DNA of 64,000 nt from Manis javanica (Eukaryota > Chordata > Mammalia > Pholidota > Manidae). A program made the translations under genes and the position numbers. The notes beneath the pieces were generated by a model that saw only the letters and a program-made list of their open reading frames with translations, ran no database searches and was not told where the DNA came from. Positions within the stretch are counted from its first letter, which is position 1. Each line of letters begins with the position of its first letter. Positions 23,261 through 35,049 of the stretch are shown in pieces. Where the stretch lies: assembly GCF_040802235.1 (NCBI RefSeq), contig NC_133166.1, positions 744,001-808,000 of the forward strand. The letters run 5' to 3'.

Positions 23261-24059
23261 ATCAGTAGTAGAAGCAGTGTTGATGGTAAAACCATATAAG
23301 GTGCAAGTCACAGTAGAGGAGAGGGTGGTGGTACAGGTGTATTGATCAGGTATGTTTTCACAAAGAAAGCGACATGTGATCTGGATCTTGAAGCAAGAAC
23401 AGGAGTTGGTCATGTGGAGTGGGAGGTGGGGCACAGAGAGCATAAAATAAAGAAAATGAAACCCTTTTTAGGGTATTCAAATTGGGAGACGCAATCTGCC
23501 TCTAAAATGAATCTGAATTCCTTAGCCTGGTGTTCGAAGTCTTGGCTGAGCCCTAAGCTTCCTCCTGTCTAGCTTCGCTCCGTCATTCACCTCCCCACTC
23601 CCTCCTTCGTGCTTCGTGTGCCCCACATTCAACTCAACTTATAGAAAAACCAGACTGGTGATCTTCTATGCTACTGTCAATATCATTTCCCCTTCCGTGA
23701 TTCTTACCTCATTTACTCACTACCCTCCTAGATGGGAACGGGTACTCTTTCATTTCTCCCTTTTCCTTAAACTCACTGTTCTCTCCCCACCTTCACATGT
23801 TAACTCCTCTGCCATGGTTTCCAGAGCTGTTGTCTTTTCTCCTTCCTACTGTCCCTTTAAACCCACGTTCCCCTGGGTGCTGTCAGAAAGCAGGTTCCTT
23901 TTGCCTGGAGTTTATGATTCACTTTTATCTAGGAGGGACAGCTCTTTGTTACTTGTGCACACTGACTTCTGCCAGGGTTGGTTGTGTGCCCATTGTCTGT
24001 GTTCAGCCGTTAGGATAAAATCCAAATTCCTTTCCACATTGTCTTATTATTAGTGAGAG

Positions 24060-24545
24060 AGGAAAAAATGTAGCGCCTGGTGTCCAGAGTTGACCTGATG
24101 TTCACAGCTGGCCTGCGATATTACATAAGCTGGTCTGAGGCTCACGGCCAGTGTGTCTAACCAATCTAACCAATCTCATAGAATAATAACCTCACACAAA
24201 GGCACCCTGAGACCATGATAAGTGAAACAAAACAAGGCCACTTCATAATTTTATCATAGACAAAAGCAAGGTCACTGGGCCATCCACAAAATACACACCC
24301 AGAATTGCCCCCACAACAGACAGCAGCATATCTAGAGCAAAACTGTGCTTCCCTAGGCCTCCCCCAAGTCACCCAACCAAATCCTAAATCCTGTAATACT
24401 CCCTGAGGCGTCCCATAGTTCCCCCTGGTGTGTGCTCTTCCTCGCCGCAACAAACCAGCCCCCCTGTGTAGCTGCGGCTGTGTTTCCCCTGGTCCTGGCT
24501 GAGGTCTCTGGCTTCACGTTGCTCCCTCGCTCGCCTGGTTTCAGC
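24060..24545 (+). mobile_element. Possible solo LTR
   Basis: Begins near TGTAGCGCCTGGTGTCC. It is rich in CA and CCC runs and is followed by a GC-rich part with GGTCCTGGCTGAGGTCTC near 24490, a layout like some class I LTRs. No AATAAA or paired copy was found, so the call is weak. The open frames at 24166-24623 lie inside it. Confidence 0.3.
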
Positions 24546-24939
24546 CACATCGGCCTCTTCCAGATCCTGGAAGCCTGGAAGCTCATCCCGCCTCAATGCT
24601 TTTCACTCAACTGCTCCCTGTGACCAAACTACCCGACCCTCCAGTCTGTGGGCGGCGGGCGCCTCCTCATTCAGATCTCAAGGGAAAGTACCCACTAGAG
24701 AAAGGCCTTCACGGCCTCTCCTCTCAGTGACTCTCTAGTATCACTTTTGTGATTTCCTATGTAATTCTCAAAACTCTCTAAATTGTGTTAATTGTGTGTG
24801 TCTGTCTTCCCCATCAGAAAGCAACTTCTGAAAGATCAGGGGCTATGATTCTGGACTTCGTGCCTCTAACATTTCCATGAGTAACTGAAACATATCTTAC
24901 CTTGAGATTAATAGCATCTTCTTAATGGGCCCCTCTGCC

Positions 24940-25330
24940 TCCCGCCCCTTGCATCTCTTACGTAGCTGCCTGAATTACCTTCCGAAGGCAAATGGCACCC
25001 TTGCTCTTCAGAGCCCTCCCTAGCTTCTCTCTTCAGGGCTCCACTGCCTCGCTCCTCTAGGTCACCTCCTGCTGCGGCTCTTGCGGACCCCTGACGCTTC
25101 GGTGTGGTGAACGCTCCCAGACACGCCGCAAGCCTTGCAGCAGCCACTCCTCGACAACCGCTGCTGCTTCTACCCATTTCGTTCTTGCCTGTCCCTCCCC
25201 CTTATTTTTTTCCTGAGGACAAAACTAGTCATTTTTTTCAAGCCTCCCTCCCAAAGTGTCCCTTTTGGGAGGCACTCTTCAACCCTTCCTTCCTCCGGCT
25301 CCCCAGAGCTCATTTTTGTATTCGGGGTAT
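24940..25330 (+). repeat. L2 LINE 3' fragment
   Basis: Text near 24953-25050 (CTCTTACGTAGCTGCCTGAATTACC, then TCTCTCTTCAGGGCTCCACTGCC) and near 25240-25310 (AAGCCTCCCTCCC, then CCTTCCTTCCTCCGGCTCCCCAG) follows the order of L2 3' ends. A locally CpG-richer patch lies near 25080-25160 but is too short for a CpG island. Confidence 0.5.
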
Positions 25331-25509
25331 TACTGACCATGCCCCACTTCCATGGCGGTGGCTCGTGTACCTGTTGTCCTTCTCAGGGGCCCTGGAGTCT
25401 TTTCAAGGCAGGGAAATACCAGCAATCCAGGCCTCTGTCTCTTCAGTTGTAAAATAAGAATCTTGGTACCGTGGGGAGGAAACCTTTTCCTGTCTTCCTT
25501 TCTAGTTTG

Positions 25510-25920
25510 ACTGGTCTCATTAATTAAATTGACATAAGACAGAGGGACATGAGAAAAACAAATTTAATTTCATAGATACAGGAGCTCATACAAATATGAG
25601 ACCCAAAAAAGTGACCAAAGCAAGCACCTTTTACACCTTTCAGACAAAGAAACAATACATTTGTGAAGAATTGACGAGACAAAGAAGTCTGGACAGAGGT
25701 AGTGAATCAGTAAAGTAACAAGGTGTGGTAGGCAGCCTTCTGGGCTCTGAATGCCTGGCGCAAGCAGATCCCTTTACCTCCTGGTGCAGGGAGGGGACCT
25801 TTCACATGGGAGTTTTTCCTGCTTTCAGGAGGACAAAGGAGGGTATCTTTTTTGCACTGGCTGTTTCTTAAGGTCATTTAATTAAAAATAATATGCCACA
25901 GTGGCACATTTTGGGGTGGC
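25510..25920. mobile_element. Possible LTR or ERV fragment, class unclear
   Basis: TTGACTGGTCTCATTAATTAAATTGACATAAGACAGAGGG followed by AAATTTAATTTCATAGATACAGGAGC resembles repeated LTR-like sequence in mammalian genomes, but neither boundary is clear and no coding is present. Confidence 0.3.
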
Positions 25921-26639
25921 CCACTCTCAACTCCATCAGTACCTTCCTTGTAGGGTTCCTGTGGAAAGCAAGTGAGGTACTCCATGTAAAGCAAGTAGAG
26001 TGAATAGTGGTATAGAGTGAACACTGTATAACTATCTGCTACTCTAATACTCATTTCTATATCCTTAGTACTAGTGCACAACAAAGTAGGTATCAGTATC
26101 TGTTGCCGTTGAGTTTGATTGGACTGGGGCAGGAAGCTTCTGAAAGACTGAAATTGGAAGCTTAGAACGAGGTTGGAAATTTTTTTAATGACCCAGTAAG
26201 TTATGTATGTAATTCCCAACCCTCCCTCCACCCCAAGCTTTGGAGATAGGAGCCAGGGATCATTAAGAGAAGGGAGTCCTAAACCTTACCCAGGGGTGTG
26301 GTGAAGGGTTGGTCTGAACTAAAGTACAGACATCTGCTTCAGAAGTTTTTTAAAAAGCTTCCCTGGGTCCCTTGTTCAAATGACACTTACCCTGAAAGGA
26401 GTAACATAGTTAACCATTCCTTCAGAATGTATCCCACTTTTCCCGTATCAGGGGAGGGACAGGACACAGGGCCATCGAATTACAGTAGAGATGGGGGGTT
26501 GGGAGGCAAGAGAGGTCTGAGTGATGAGTTGCCCTTCCCAGAGCTCGCCGAAACTTATTAGAAGAAAGGGTGCTAGAGAACAATGGGTGCAACAGATACT
26601 AGCTGCTTCTCAAGAGGCAGTTGGCCTAATGGAGAAGCA

Positions 26640-26790
26640 GGGAGGTGCAGTGGGGAATGCCCTGGACTAATGCTAATTCCTCTCCTGAGCTGGGACAGTA
26701 GGGCAGGTGACTGAACCTCTGTGGCTCCCCTGTGCTGTTTGATAGGACTGAACTAGTAAATTGGAGTTCCTGCATGAGGAAGAGGGTGCT
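26640..26790 (+). repeat. MIR SINE fragment
   Basis: Ordered MIR blocks: GGGGAATGCCCTGGACTAATGC, TGAGCTGGGACAGTAGGGCAGGTGACTGAACC, TTTGATAGGACTGAACTAG. Confidence 0.5.
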
Positions 26791-27316
26791 GGTGTCCGGC
26801 AGAGGGACCCTCAGTCTGAATGAATGCTTTACCACAACCTGGCTGTGCCTTGGTTTGCCCATTCCCTTGGCTTCTAGATCGCCTGCCAGCCTCATCCAGA
26901 ATGTGCCCACCTCCGCCTACTATGAAAGCCCTCTTCTGGGCGTAAAGAAGCCTGAATCTCAGCTCTAGAGGTGGGTGATTCCTGGAGGCTGTATGCCTGA
27001 CTGGGTTGGCCTCTAGTGGACAAAGGCCCACAGGCCCACCAGGGTGAACTTTAGGCTCTGACCGAATGGATCCCAGGAAGCAACTGGCATTTCTCTGAGA
27101 TACTCAATAGAGCTTTCTCCTCAGTGGAAGGCCTAACATTAATCCAAGCCATTTGAGATGGTAGATATTCTTGATGTTTGTATGTCATTTACAAATATCT
27201 TTAGATACTCAGTTTGTCTAAACCATGTATCAACCTGTGAAGTTAGTTGTCATTTCCATTTCATAAGTGAGGAAGCTCAGAAGTGGCTTGTCCCAAAGTT
27301 TGGAAGCTTAAGAGGT

Positions 27317-27400
27317 TTTGTCACAAAGATTTGGTACAAGTCTGCACTGGCTTTATCCTTTGTCACAAAGATTTGGTATAAGTCTGCACTGGCTTTATCC
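27317..27400 (+). repeat. 42-bp tandem duplication
   Basis: Two adjoining 42-base units (27317-27358 and 27359-27400) differ by one base (GGTACAAG versus GGTATAAG). Each runs from TTTGTCACAAAG to GGCTTTATCC. The near identity points to a recent duplication. The surrounding open frame (27158-27460) gains 14 residues from it but shows no domain. Confidence 0.95.
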
Positions 27401-28099
27401 AAGGGAAGTGAATTACAGAGATGGATAATAGCCTTTAGGCAAGATGACCTCTATTGCTAGGTGTCCCGTGGCAGTGGGGTGCAGTGGAGTAAGCCTTTGA
27501 GCCAAAGCCAAAGCTCCCCTCCTGTCGTGTATGAGAGGGAATCTGGGCAAGGTTATGCTCATTCTCATTCCCCTCATTCTTGAGGTAACATCTCAGGGTA
27601 TTAAATCATAAGTACAGTACCACCTAGGACATGTAGATAAAAATGCACCATCTATTACCAGTTTTCCTCTTTTCCCTACTTCGTTTCTACCTTCAAACTG
27701 ACTACAAGTGAGCTAGTCAGCATTCTTCTCTGTCCTTCAAAGGCTTGATTGGGACTCATATAATTAAGCCATACAAAAGGAAACCTTCCTTACGTGCAGG
27801 CTAGCTGGTGGGGTGGGAACGGTTGACGTTTCTGGGCTGACTGGCCTTGGGAGTTCTTCCCTAGGGGCCTGGCATCATCATTCACCCAGCACGCTTGACT
27901 GAGCCTAGCCCTGGCTGGGAGGATTACATCTCACCCAACATTGAAATCACTTAAAATTCCCCTTGTTCATCCAAAATATACAAAAATAAAAGCAGCACCT
28001 CATGATCTTACTGAGGCTAGATCTTTATTGTCAGCCATTCTTGCATCTTTTATTTTCTGCCAGCGATAGATGGATCTAAGTAATGTATTTTCAGAATCA

Positions 28100-30960
28100 C
28101 ATGCACATGTATTCATGTATTTTCTTATCTCATACACCATACACATTTTATCAAAAGATCAAATTATATTTTTACTCTGTCTTTAGTTGTAGGTGTCGGA
28201 GTTCTATAGAAGCTTTTGCTCGGAGAGATGAAATATTTTCACTTTCACCGTTTGAATGTACCAACATTCAGAGTGCTCATTCTTGGGTCTGGTAGTTGAA
28301 GCAGAGGATGGGGCAGGAAGCCAAACCAATATTTTTAAATGCCCTGGCCTTCCCTTCCCCGACCCCCACCCCCACCAACTGAAGTGATATCCAAATTCTT
28401 TTTCCTATTCATGAATCCTTTCATCATCCTTGTGGAAGCCCCTCTGCTTCCTGCATTTCTCTCTTCTTAATTCAGGGAGAAGGTATTACTTACTTCACCT
28501 AAGGAGCTAAGGATTCACCAAGTCATTCTAAACACCTTTTCAGGTACATCTTCCTGAAGTATTTACTCATCCTCCCATTTGACCAGTGGGCACATCATGA
28601 GTCATCCATTGGGCTTTAATCCGGAGCAGCCTGAAATAACAGCAATGCCAGGGCTATGACCTCACTTTATTAAAACTCTCACGTCCCTCAAACCTGATTA
28701 TCTTAAAGCTAATTTTATTCCGTGCTTAGTCTTCAAGTTTGTGCCAATTTACAAGTCCGCCAAACCACCCTCTTAAATCAATGCAAGAATTTATCAACTC
28801 TCATACATGCAGCTCCTTGACAGACTTAGGAAAACTGAAGCTTTCTCCCCACAGATAGAGGACTTTTCTGGAGGCAGTGAATGGAAGGAAACCTCTTACA
28901 AAATAAGAGTTAGGGACTAGGAACTAAATTTCTCCCTTTTCATATACATACACATACTTTATGTATATATAAAAATATGATTCCCCAGAAATTCTATCCA
29001 TACTTAGATCTAAGAAACAAGGGAACTAAAATATAAAGATATCACTTCTAGGTTGTGGATCCTTAAAAAAGACATGCTTCCGGTATCACCATTATCCCTA
29101 TTTGTATTGTATCGATACACAGGCCTATTGTCAGTCCCTTATTTCAATGTCTCATTTGTTTCATATAAGCATGATGCAGTGTCTCTACATTCAGATATAC
29201 ACATGTGTAAGTCTTTGTCATTATGGCTAAGTGCTCATTTCCCCCTTTATTTTTTCTAAGGAGTTTCCCCACACTTCTATTGAGGCATATTGCAAGATTT
29301 TGGAAGAAACTGATAGCCAGCTCTTAGCAGTGGGGTGCATTCAGTAGACCTGCTGCTTTTGTGGCCTAGTTGAGGCATTCTCTTCTCTTTCTGCCCATTC
29401 TACTGTTGGTACGTATACCTTTTCTGGACCCTCTGGCACTTCAAATGTTGTTTCTTACACATAATATTCCTTCATATGCAACTTAGCAGAGCTTAAGCCA
29501 TGCTTTATTGATTTCTGAAACTTCTGCAGACATGTGCTCTGTCGCATTTTCTGAATATAAAAACAAAACATTTGGAGAGGTCACTTCTTTCAGATTCACC
29601 CAGTTTGTCATCAGTTATTCCCCATTAAACAAGAGCCTAAAATGCTTTAAGAGCTTCATATTTATAAGCAGATACTTTACTAATAAAAAATACTGCTTTT
29701 AAGCCAAAGAAACCATTTAAATGAGGAAAAGCTTGAATGAAATAAGCCTCTATGCATTCACTGGGGAAGTATCTACCTAAATCAAAATCATAAATAAAGT
29801 AAAACTGAACCATAAACCATAACAGCAGCTGGGTCCAAATTTTGATTATTGCTTTACTTTCTGCTAGCCAAGCAACTGTTCCGTTTTCTTCCTGATCTCT
29901 CTTTGGTACAAAGCCAACTTCTGAGACACAGCTGAACTCCCCTATACCCCGGGAAGTGATTTCTGGTCCTCACTGCACCCCTTCCCTTAAGACTATCTTG
30001 ACACTCAAACTGGTGCCTTCCAATTCCAACCTAGTATTGATGCCCTGTATGCATAGTCTTGTTTCTCTACACACACACAATAGAGAGCAGGGCCTTCCTT
30101 CCCCTGTACTGCCACAGTGCCTAGCCCAGAGTCCTCTCCTAATACCGACTTCAAGGAATTTTGAATATGAACCCCTGTGGGAAGACACAAGTCACCCATC
30201 CCACCCCACGCAAACCATGGTAGCTACTGTCCAACCATTGGTTCACGTATGAATATACAGAAGCCTCAAATAATTAATTGATCTCCCCCACCCACCAATC
30301 CAGATCTTGTTTTAATTAATTGGTAAAATAAATGATACACCTGAGAGCTTTGGGATCCACACTACACCACTAGTTCACAGGTCTGACTGCAAAGACCTTT
30401 CCTATTAATGCCCACATTGACTAGCTGATGCCTTTCATACTGTGTTTCTACAAAACATTAAATGCAGAGCCCAGCTCCTTTGTTATAAACCAAGAGGGCT
30501 TTTCTGTGTATTGTTTCAGAATCGCTGGCATTCCCACTGGGAACAGAATGGGCTTCACCCTCTCCTCATGACTAAGCCCAGAGAATGTGTGGTGAAGGTC
30601 TGAGACTTTTTAACACCCATTGTCCCTGGAAGCTTGGGTTAGCACATGATTACAATGTGAGGTAACCTGGTGTAAGCTGTCTCCACCGCTATACTCAGGA
30701 ACATTAGGGGGCACTTTAACACAGGCTGTGTTGTACACAGCCCCCAGCTTCCTAAATTTGTAAGTCTGGTGGGCCTCATCTTTTCCCCAAACAGAATGTT
30801 GAGATCTCCAGTGTTCCATCCTTTGCCAAGCACTGCCAGCAAGCACTGCCTTTAACACTAAACTGGCACTGTTGACCTATCACGACATGTAATGGGAAAT
30901 GGGAGTTGCTTTTTCAGTGATGGGAATAGAATACATGGATACATTTTCTAACCCTGTGTG
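28100..30960. other. Long gene-free stretch between GLYAT relic and CNTF
   Basis: Mostly AT-rich unique sequence. Open frames up to 98 codons (29956-30252 plus, 30610-30858 minus) show no recognised domain or exon structure. The last exons of GLYAT, which would carry the GNAT fold, would be expected on the plus strand in or before this stretch, but I could not find them. Confidence 0.4.
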
Positions 30961-30999
30961 GCAAAGAAGTGCAGGGAAAGAAGTTCACAAACGGGCCTC

Positions 31000-31235
31000 A
31001 AAAGCGAAGGGCATATAGGCTTTGGAATGAGAAAGATGTGTTCAGACTTGGTGTTTTGAACCCAAACGCCTTGAACAAGTCATACATTTCTGTGAGCCTT
31101 TTCTCTCATCTGCCAAGTGGGAATAAGACCAGCTCCCTCAACACTGTAGTGAAAATTGTACATAAAACCCTTGGCATACTGCTTCAATGTAGTAGACACT
31201 CAATAAATGTTAGTTACTATTTTTTATTATCCAAG
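31000..31235 (+). repeat. MIR SINE, nearly complete
   Basis: MIR landmarks in order: CATATAGGCTTTGGAATGAGAAAG, AACAAGTCATACATTTCTGTGAGCC, CATCTGCCAAGTGGGAATAAGACC, CTTGGCATACTGC, then ACACTCAATAAATGTTAGTTACTATT. It lies 330 bases past the CNTF stop, probably inside or just beyond the CNTF 3' UTR. Confidence 0.85.
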
Positions 31236-31563
31236 AGTTTCAACTGGCTAGAGTTAAAAAGATGTTTATCCTATGAGGCTGTTCAATGCCTGTAAAGGTT
31301 ACTTAGTGAGTAGGAAAGGTTAAAGCACTGAAGTGGAAGGATGTTGCCCCTGCCCCCAGTCCCTTACAGCCCCAACAGACACACAGGCACCATCCCCATC
31401 CCCCATTCCCCTGAAAACCCATATGCCTATCTGTCCAGGTCTCTAACCCTGCTTGATGAAAACTCCTGTGGTCTCAATGGTTTTCAGTACTTAGGAATGG
31501 CAGCATGAGGCCTCAGAGAACAACGCACATCCCACTAGAAAAGAAGAGGGTCACGAGTAACCT

Positions 31564-32052
31564 CTACATCTTCTTGTCTTCGGCAATGTATGGGCTCCCA
31601 TGTGCTGGGATCCCAGTCTGAGGACAAGAAATGACTCGAAGGTCATGGATGGACCTCACTGTCCAATGTGAAAGCTCTTGCAGCACCTTCAGACCCCACA
31701 ACTTCTTCTCAAAGAGATCACCATCTCCAACGGTAACAGGCGTGCCACCAGACTCACTGGGAGGGATCTTGTGTTCCAGGAGCACCATTAATTCCTCTAT
31801 CTGGTAAGCAAAGGCGGCAACTTGGAGTAGAAGCATATGTATTGCTTGATGGAAGTCGCCTTCAGCTGGAGTAAAGTGCACCCGCTGGTCTTCTAAAAGC
31901 CTGGCCAACATGACATGGAAGGTGCGGTAAGCTTGAAGGCTCTCTTGGAGCCGCTCTGCCTCACTCAGCTCGCCCCACCGATCTGTGCTGGCTGCTGGCA
32001 CCCCATCCACGGAGTCCAGGTTTATGTTCTCGCTCAGGCCCTGATGCTTCAT
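31564..32052 (-). CDS. CNTF: CNTF coding exon 2
   Basis: This exon holds 162 residues and the TAG stop. It opens directly after TTGGCCAG with ATG AAG CAT CAG. The ATG is an internal codon (residue 39), not the start, because the true start lies in the upstream exon. The GDGDLFEKKLWGLKVLQELS segment is the conserved receptor-contact region. The common human null allele lies at this same acceptor, and here the acceptor is intact. Confidence 0.97.
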   Translation of the reverse strand: MKHQGLSENINLDSVDGVPAASTDRWGELSEAERLQESLQAYRTFHVMLARLLEDQRVHFTPAEGDFHQAIHMLLLQVAAFAYQIEELMVLLEHKIPPSESGGTPVTVGDGDLFEKKLWGLKVLQELSHWTVRSIHDLRVISCPQTGIPAHGSPYIAEDKKM

Positions 32053-33318
32053 CTGGCCAAGGATACAGAAAAAACATCACATCTTCAGTGATTACCCAAT
32101 ATTCCCTAAATCTCACACAAAATCTTACTCGCCGCCCCCTCCATGACCATGGTCAAGGATCCAGACTAAATAAAATAAAATGTCTAGAATAGGAACTCTT
32201 CATTTGGGGTCCAGGACTGGACTATAGGACGATCCTCCTCGTCCTGAATCATACTACTTTTGACTACCTGCTCATTTTTCTTGAATCTGCTTCTATTCAG
32301 TTCTTAAGATTGAAAACCACTGGTTTAGAGTAACTTTCCCTTCCCGCTTCCCACTCACTCCTGGGAACTGCAGCATATCGAGCGTACTGGAGGTTTAGGC
32401 ATTGTGAACATACTTGAAGACGCTGGCCACACCTAGGATGCCCTAGAATTTTCCTAACTACCCCTTCCTTCATTGTCCCCTTCAGTGGTGAGACCAATGA
32501 ATGGTGATTTTTGACTGGTGGGGCTGTATGAAATAGACCATTTCTCAGAGAACCTAAGCTCAGAACTCTCCACCGGGCCTGGAGTGTTTCTCCAGCAGGC
32601 CCTAGGTAGAGGCGGATGGGGATCTCCTTGTCAGAGAACCAACCTGGAAACTCCATGGTTAGCTCCTTGATTTGACACTTCCCAAGTCCCCAGTGATTCT
32701 TCTAGGGGACCCTTTTGATAGTATAGGTGACCTACTTAGACAAAGGAACACTTTTGATGTACATAATTAAAAAGTGGGTGGCGAATCCTTTGTGAAATAG
32801 GTTGGCTTTACACTGCTCTTCTCCCAATTCCATAAACCTCACTCTGCTTTTTGTTTACATAGCTCAAAAATTCAGAACAACGTATATGAACAACTCAGAC
32901 ATAGAGGGACCATGGAATCTACTGGCAGAATTCACATTGTGGGCAATTAATTAGGAACAGCCTCCCAAGACATGCAGCCAGTCCCACCTAGAACTCCATG
33001 CACATTTTCTTATTCAAGGAACAACTTTCTCCTAACAGCCTAGAGAAAGAGGTAAGGGCACATGAATTTCCTTAAGGTAAGAGGCCATGCCAAATGGTAC
33101 GTGTCCATATATGAATGCCTGTATGATAAGGCTGTCATGATTGGTATGGAACTGGATCAGAAGATATGAAGTAAAAACAGACAAAAGAAAAATAGGCAAC
33201 TTACATAAGATTCCATAAGAGCAGTCAGGTCTGAACCAATCTTCCTCGCTAGCCAGATAGAGCGGCTACAGAGGTCCCGGTGGTGAGAGGTCAGCGGTGA
33301 ATGCGTTGCGAAAGCCAT
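31564..33318 (-). CDS. CNTF: Ciliary neurotrophic factor, two coding exons
   Basis: CNTF is a four-helix cytokine of the IL-6 family that supports motor neurons and other neural cells through CNTFR-alpha, LIFR and gp130. The coding parts are 33205-33318 and 31564-32052, giving 38 + 162 = 200 residues, the usual CNTF length. The first exon opens MAFATHSPLTSHHRDLCSRS with the family's Cys17 and no signal peptide, in keeping with non-classical release. FEKKLWGLK holds the Phe152 and Lys155 positions used for LIFR contact. The intron has a GT donor and an intact CCAG acceptor. The frame has no breaks, so the gene looks functional. Residue 39, usually Val at the exon junction, is Met here, and an extra Cys near residue 181 is unusual. 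ZFP91 lies about 5 kb upstream on the same strand. Confidence 0.97.
33205..33318 (-). CDS. CNTF: CNTF coding exon 1
   Basis: 114 bases, 38 codons. The start ATG lies in GGGAATGGCTTTCGC. The exon ends CTTATGGAATCTTAT before GTAAGTTG. It ends in phase 0, matching the phase of exon 2. The ORF is too short to stand out alone, and identification comes from the match to the CNTF N-terminus (LCSRSIWLARKI, SDLTAL). Confidence 0.95.
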
Positions 33319-33784
33319 TCCCTAACTCAACTGTCCCAGGAAAGTGAGCTGGGTTTGCTTCTGTCTACACCGGTCCAAATAAGAAATGTGACTCTCAGAC
33401 TAAATCCACTGGGCATTCTCTACTAATGGGATTGTGCACCCCACCCCCACCCTCTGCCTGACTCAGAGGTGGCAGCAAATTCCTGGCTGTGGATTTTTGT
33501 GCCTGTGGAATCAAAGGCCCCTTTTTAATCAGCCTTTTTTCCTGCAGCGTCTGCCTCCATCTCTCCCCCCACTCAAGTGCCCAGCCTACTTGTTTTCATG
33601 TCATTGTTTTGCCTTTGCACTTAGCAACAAGGTCATTATCACACTAATTCTCATGACACCCCTGCCTAACATAATCTATGTTATATACACATGTAATCAG
33701 TCATCTTATTGTCACCTGCCTTGTTCTCCCATATCCTTTTCTTTCTTTTTGTAGCCTGGTAGTCAATAATATTAAGTTATTATT

Positions 33785-34010
33785 ATCAATACAGCTGCCA
33801 TTTACTAAGGAGCTCCCTGGGCAAGACACTGTGCTAAAGGCTTTAGAACTTTTATTTGATCTTTAGAATAATTCTATGAGATAAATATTATTTTCCCCAT
33901 TCTAATAAGAAATCAAAACTTAAAAGAAATTGATGTGTACAAAAACCAATAACTAAGCACAAAATTTAAATGTAGGCCTTTGATTCTACATCTGTTTCTC
34001 ACACTGACTT
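33785..34010 (+). repeat. MIR-type SINE fragment
   Basis: Core landmarks: GGGCAAGACACTGTGCTAAAGGC, GATCTTTAGAATAATTCTATGAG, ATTATTTTCCCCATTCTAATAAG. It lies upstream of CNTF. Confidence 0.7.
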
Positions 34011-34029
34011 TCCAGTTTCATTCTTTGGG

Positions 34030-35040
34030 TTGTTCACATTTTGTTTGGAAGCGAAGTTTATGTGAGATAGGTCCTTTTAAAAAACAGCATTTTTTCAACT
34101 CCAATCCTTTTACTTTGTGTTTAAATGTTAGTGTAATTTACAATTGATTAAAAATCAGGTAGGGAGACATCACTGTTCTCAGTCATGGTGCCTCCCTCAG
34201 TAACAGGATGAGGAAGGTACTGTTTTGACCTGTTCTCTTCCAAAGGACAGGAAATATCCAATTCTGACTTGGTAACATTTCTGAGGCAGTGTCTCTCAAG
34301 TGACAACATGCTTTTCTTTTTGTTCCTATCCCATTCATACCACTTTGCTTCTCAACAAAATGAGAATGAGCAGGGCTTTTAAATGCGGGCAGGAGTTTGA
34401 AAGTGCTTGCAGAGTTGTGTTCTCTTACACTTGACTCAACAGGTTAGAGGATGATGCTAAACTGGGTAGAGTTGCAAGTTTCATCCCCAAATCCAAATGC
34501 ACCAATTAATTTTTACTATTTCATATAGGCATTGCCTCTAAACTGAAACACATGCTTCTCAGGGGCAAATTTCCATCGGTAAACAATAAAGAGCAATACA
34601 AGGGAGAAAGACACAAAGACTGGGTAGCTGTCAAAGTGATTCTTTTTTTTTTTTGCAAAGTTAGTACTTGTCATGGACAATGAGTTTTGTGAAGCATTGA
34701 TAGTAAATGCTTTCAAAATGTTGTCATTGTGGAGTGAAATTAACCCCACAGCATCCTTCTTGTTCTAACAGATTAATATGGCCACCTTTCTTACAATTAG
34801 AAGTCTGTCTAAACATGGGAGGTTGGTCTAACTTTGCCAATGACTGTAGAATAATATGACATCTCAGCATTAGAAATCAAGAACTGAATCAAAAGTTAAC
34901 TACCTCTCAGCAAGAGCAAACAATAGTATCTGCCACATAAAACCTATGCTGAGGGCACCTGGTCTTCTCATTTAGCAGCGTCAGTTATTTCACCTCTAGG
35001 ATAACTGTAACTCAGTACAATCAAGGAAGACAAGTTGCTT
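34030..35040. other. Intergenic DNA between ZFP91 3' end and CNTF
   Basis: AT-rich sequence without clear repeats or coding. A T-run lies at about 34644-34655. If read-through ZFP91-CNTF transcripts are made, as in human, this stretch would be transcribed and spliced out. Confidence 0.4.
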
Positions 35041-35049
35041 CCATGAAGA

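Noticed and set aside
25080-25170. Short CpG-rich patch as a promoter or CpG island
   Set aside because: Less than 100 bases, no adjacent exon, and inside an L2-like stretch.
27317-27400. Tandem repeat as a CRISPR-like array
   Set aside because: Only two adjoining units, with no spacers, in a mammalian genome.
32012-32052. ATG at the head of CNTF exon 2 as the CNTF start
   Set aside because: It lies exactly at a splice acceptor, and the upstream exon supplies the known N-terminus. It is an internal residue.
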